Assembly (NCBI RefSeq): GCF_000422405.1
Contig: NZ_AULS01000002.1
Location: 310,001 to 374,000 of the forward strand
Length of the DNA stretch: 64,000 nt
DNA from: Microbacterium luticocti DSM 19459
Lineage (GTDB): Bacteria > Actinomycetota > Actinomycetes > Actinomycetales > Microbacteriaceae
Reading direction: 5' to 3'
The notes beneath the pieces were generated by a model that was given only the letters and a program-made list of their open reading frames with translations, searched no databases and was not told the DNA's origin. The position numbers were made by a program, and so were the translations under genes. This document shows, in pieces, positions 63,143-64,000 of this stretch. Positions within the stretch are counted from its first letter, which is position 1. Every line of letters starts with the position of its first letter.

Positions 63143-63993
63143 CAGCGTGATCCTCCTGTCGGGTACGGCGTGCGGGGGCGGGTGTCGGCGTTCAGCTCGT
63201 CGTCTTCGTCGGGCACGACCGGCTGGGTGCCGCGCCCGTCGGGCCGGCACGAGGCGTCGCCGACGCTGATCGCGTCGACCACGAGCGCGGTGACGTTGTC
63301 GCGCCCGCCGTGCAGCACCGCCTCGTGCACGAGCCGGGTGGCAGCCGCCTGCGGATGCGCCTCGGCGCGCAGGATGGCGTCGATGCGGGCGACGTCGAGC
63401 TCGGTGGGCAGCCCGTCCGAGCAGACCAGGATGCGGTCGCCTTCTTCGGCGGGGATCAGCCAATAGTCCGGGTCGGCGTCGCTGCCGGCACCGATCGCGC
63501 GGGTGATCACGTTGCGCCGGGTGTCGCGCGAGGCCTGTGCGATGTCGAGCTCGCCGCGGTCGATGAGTTCTTGCACCACGGAGTGGTCGACGCTGATCTG
63601 CTCAAGCTCGCCGTCGCTGAGCCGGTACGTGCGCGAGTCGCCGACGTTGATGGTGAGCCAGTACCCGTCGCCGTCGATGTCGGCGATCGCCACGCCGCTG
63701 AGCGTGGTGCCGGCACCGGCACCGGCGCCGACCGGCAGCTGCTCGACCCGGGCACGGGCCCGGTCGAACGTGGCGCGCAGGTCGTCGACCGAGACGCTCG
63801 GCCGGCCGACCAGGTGCGCGAACTCGTCGATGACGGCGGCGCTGGCCACCTCACCGGCGTGGTGCCCTCCCATGCCGTCGGCGACGAGGAAGACGGGGGA
63901 TGCCGCGATATACGAGTCCTCGTTGAGCCGCCGTCGCAGCCCGGTGTCGGTGGCGGCGCCGCACTGCACGGCGATGACGTCGCGATCGCTCAT
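63142..63993 (-). CDS. PP2C-family protein phosphatase
   Basis: 283 residues with all main PP2C motifs: NEDSYIAASPVFLVADGMGG, NVGDSRTYRL, ILVCSDGLPTELD and GGRDNVTALVVD. The acidic residues for the metal centre are in place. It would reverse phosphorylation by the kinase two genes downstream. First gene of the PP2C-FHA-kinase-FHA operon; a soluble protein lacking the membrane helix found in many PstP enzymes. Confidence 0.92.
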   Translation of the reverse strand: MSDRDVIAVQCGAATDTGLRRRLNEDSYIAASPVFLVADGMGGHHAGEVASAAVIDEFAHLVGRPSVSVDDLRATFDRARARVEQLPVGAGAGAGTTLSGVAIADIDGDGYWLTINVGDSRTYRLSDGELEQISVDHSVVQELIDRGELDIAQASRDTRRNVITRAIGAGSDADPDYWLIPAEEGDRILVCSDGLPTELDVARIDAILRAEAHPQAAATRLVHEAVLHGGRDNVTALVVDAISVGDASCRPDGRGTQPVVPDEDDELNADTRPRTPYPTGGSR

Positions 63994-64000
63994 CCGAGGA

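Overview
This is a high-GC, gene-dense chromosomal window from an actinobacterium. Gene content and style point to the Microbacteriaceae, most likely Microbacterium or a close relative. The evidence is the frequent GTG starts, the many 1 to 11 bp stop/start overlaps, an F420 gene cluster, a mycoredoxin-like protein, a DUF3180/PH-domain tail on the folate operon, and a small protein starting like Microbacterium phage proteins. The genus is inferred; no rRNA is present.

Layout. 1-4.0 kb: acyl-CoA/SDR metabolism, a DUF488 protein, a membrane-anchored HNH nuclease and a VapBC-type toxin-antitoxin pair with a palindrome upstream. 4.0-7.1 kb: a TPP-riboswitch-controlled ECF transporter (ykoE-ykoD-ykoC). 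7.1-14.3 kb: a D,D-carboxypeptidase, a J-domain/NERD protein, a 3-hydroxyisobutyryl-CoA hydrolase and an ABC exporter whose ATPase has a 300-residue acidic tail. 14.4-21.2 kb: coenzyme F420 genes. fbiC, a Baeyer-Villiger-type monooxygenase and F420-dependent glucose-6-phosphate dehydrogenase overlap stop to start and are followed by fbiD; fbiA is convergent. 21.2-26.6 kb: haem genes hemD and hemY, three small envelope proteins, and cardiolipin synthase. 26.7-38.6 kb: a long minus-strand housekeeping block (tilS, hpt, ftsH, folE, folP, folB, folK, DUF3180, two PH-domain proteins, DUF2520, lysS), then ppa on the plus strand. 38.7-41.2 kb: a secreted M23 endopeptidase, tRNA-Glu, tRNA-Asp and tRNA-Phe, and a phage-like Cys-rich small protein. 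41.3-53.7 kb: a glycosyltransferase-GtrA fusion, mycoredoxin, tryptophan 2,3-dioxygenase with an amidohydrolase, a GPH transporter, an aldehyde dehydrogenase with a histone-H1-like tail overlapping a GMC oxidoreductase, proline iminopeptidase, a Na+/H+ antiporter and a resolvase-like protein lacking the catalytic serine. 53.7-59.0 kb: an accessory region of tandem repeats and five paralogous lipoproteins, one followed by an intact secreted PKD-like protein and the other four by decayed stubs of it. 59.1-64 kb: a PP2C phosphatase, FHA protein, Ser/Thr kinase and FHA/winged-helix regulator in one overlapping operon.

Most notable observations. The CofH half of FbiC has lost the CX3CX2C iron-sulfur motif without breaking the reading frame. 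The lipoprotein/PKD array looks like a module family in active duplication and decay, each copy carrying a perfect TTATCCACA 40-41 nt before the start. Several enzymes carry long low-complexity tails or inserts. At least four types of short palindromic or tandem repeat sit between or inside genes. No CRISPR array, insertion sequence or rRNA was seen.
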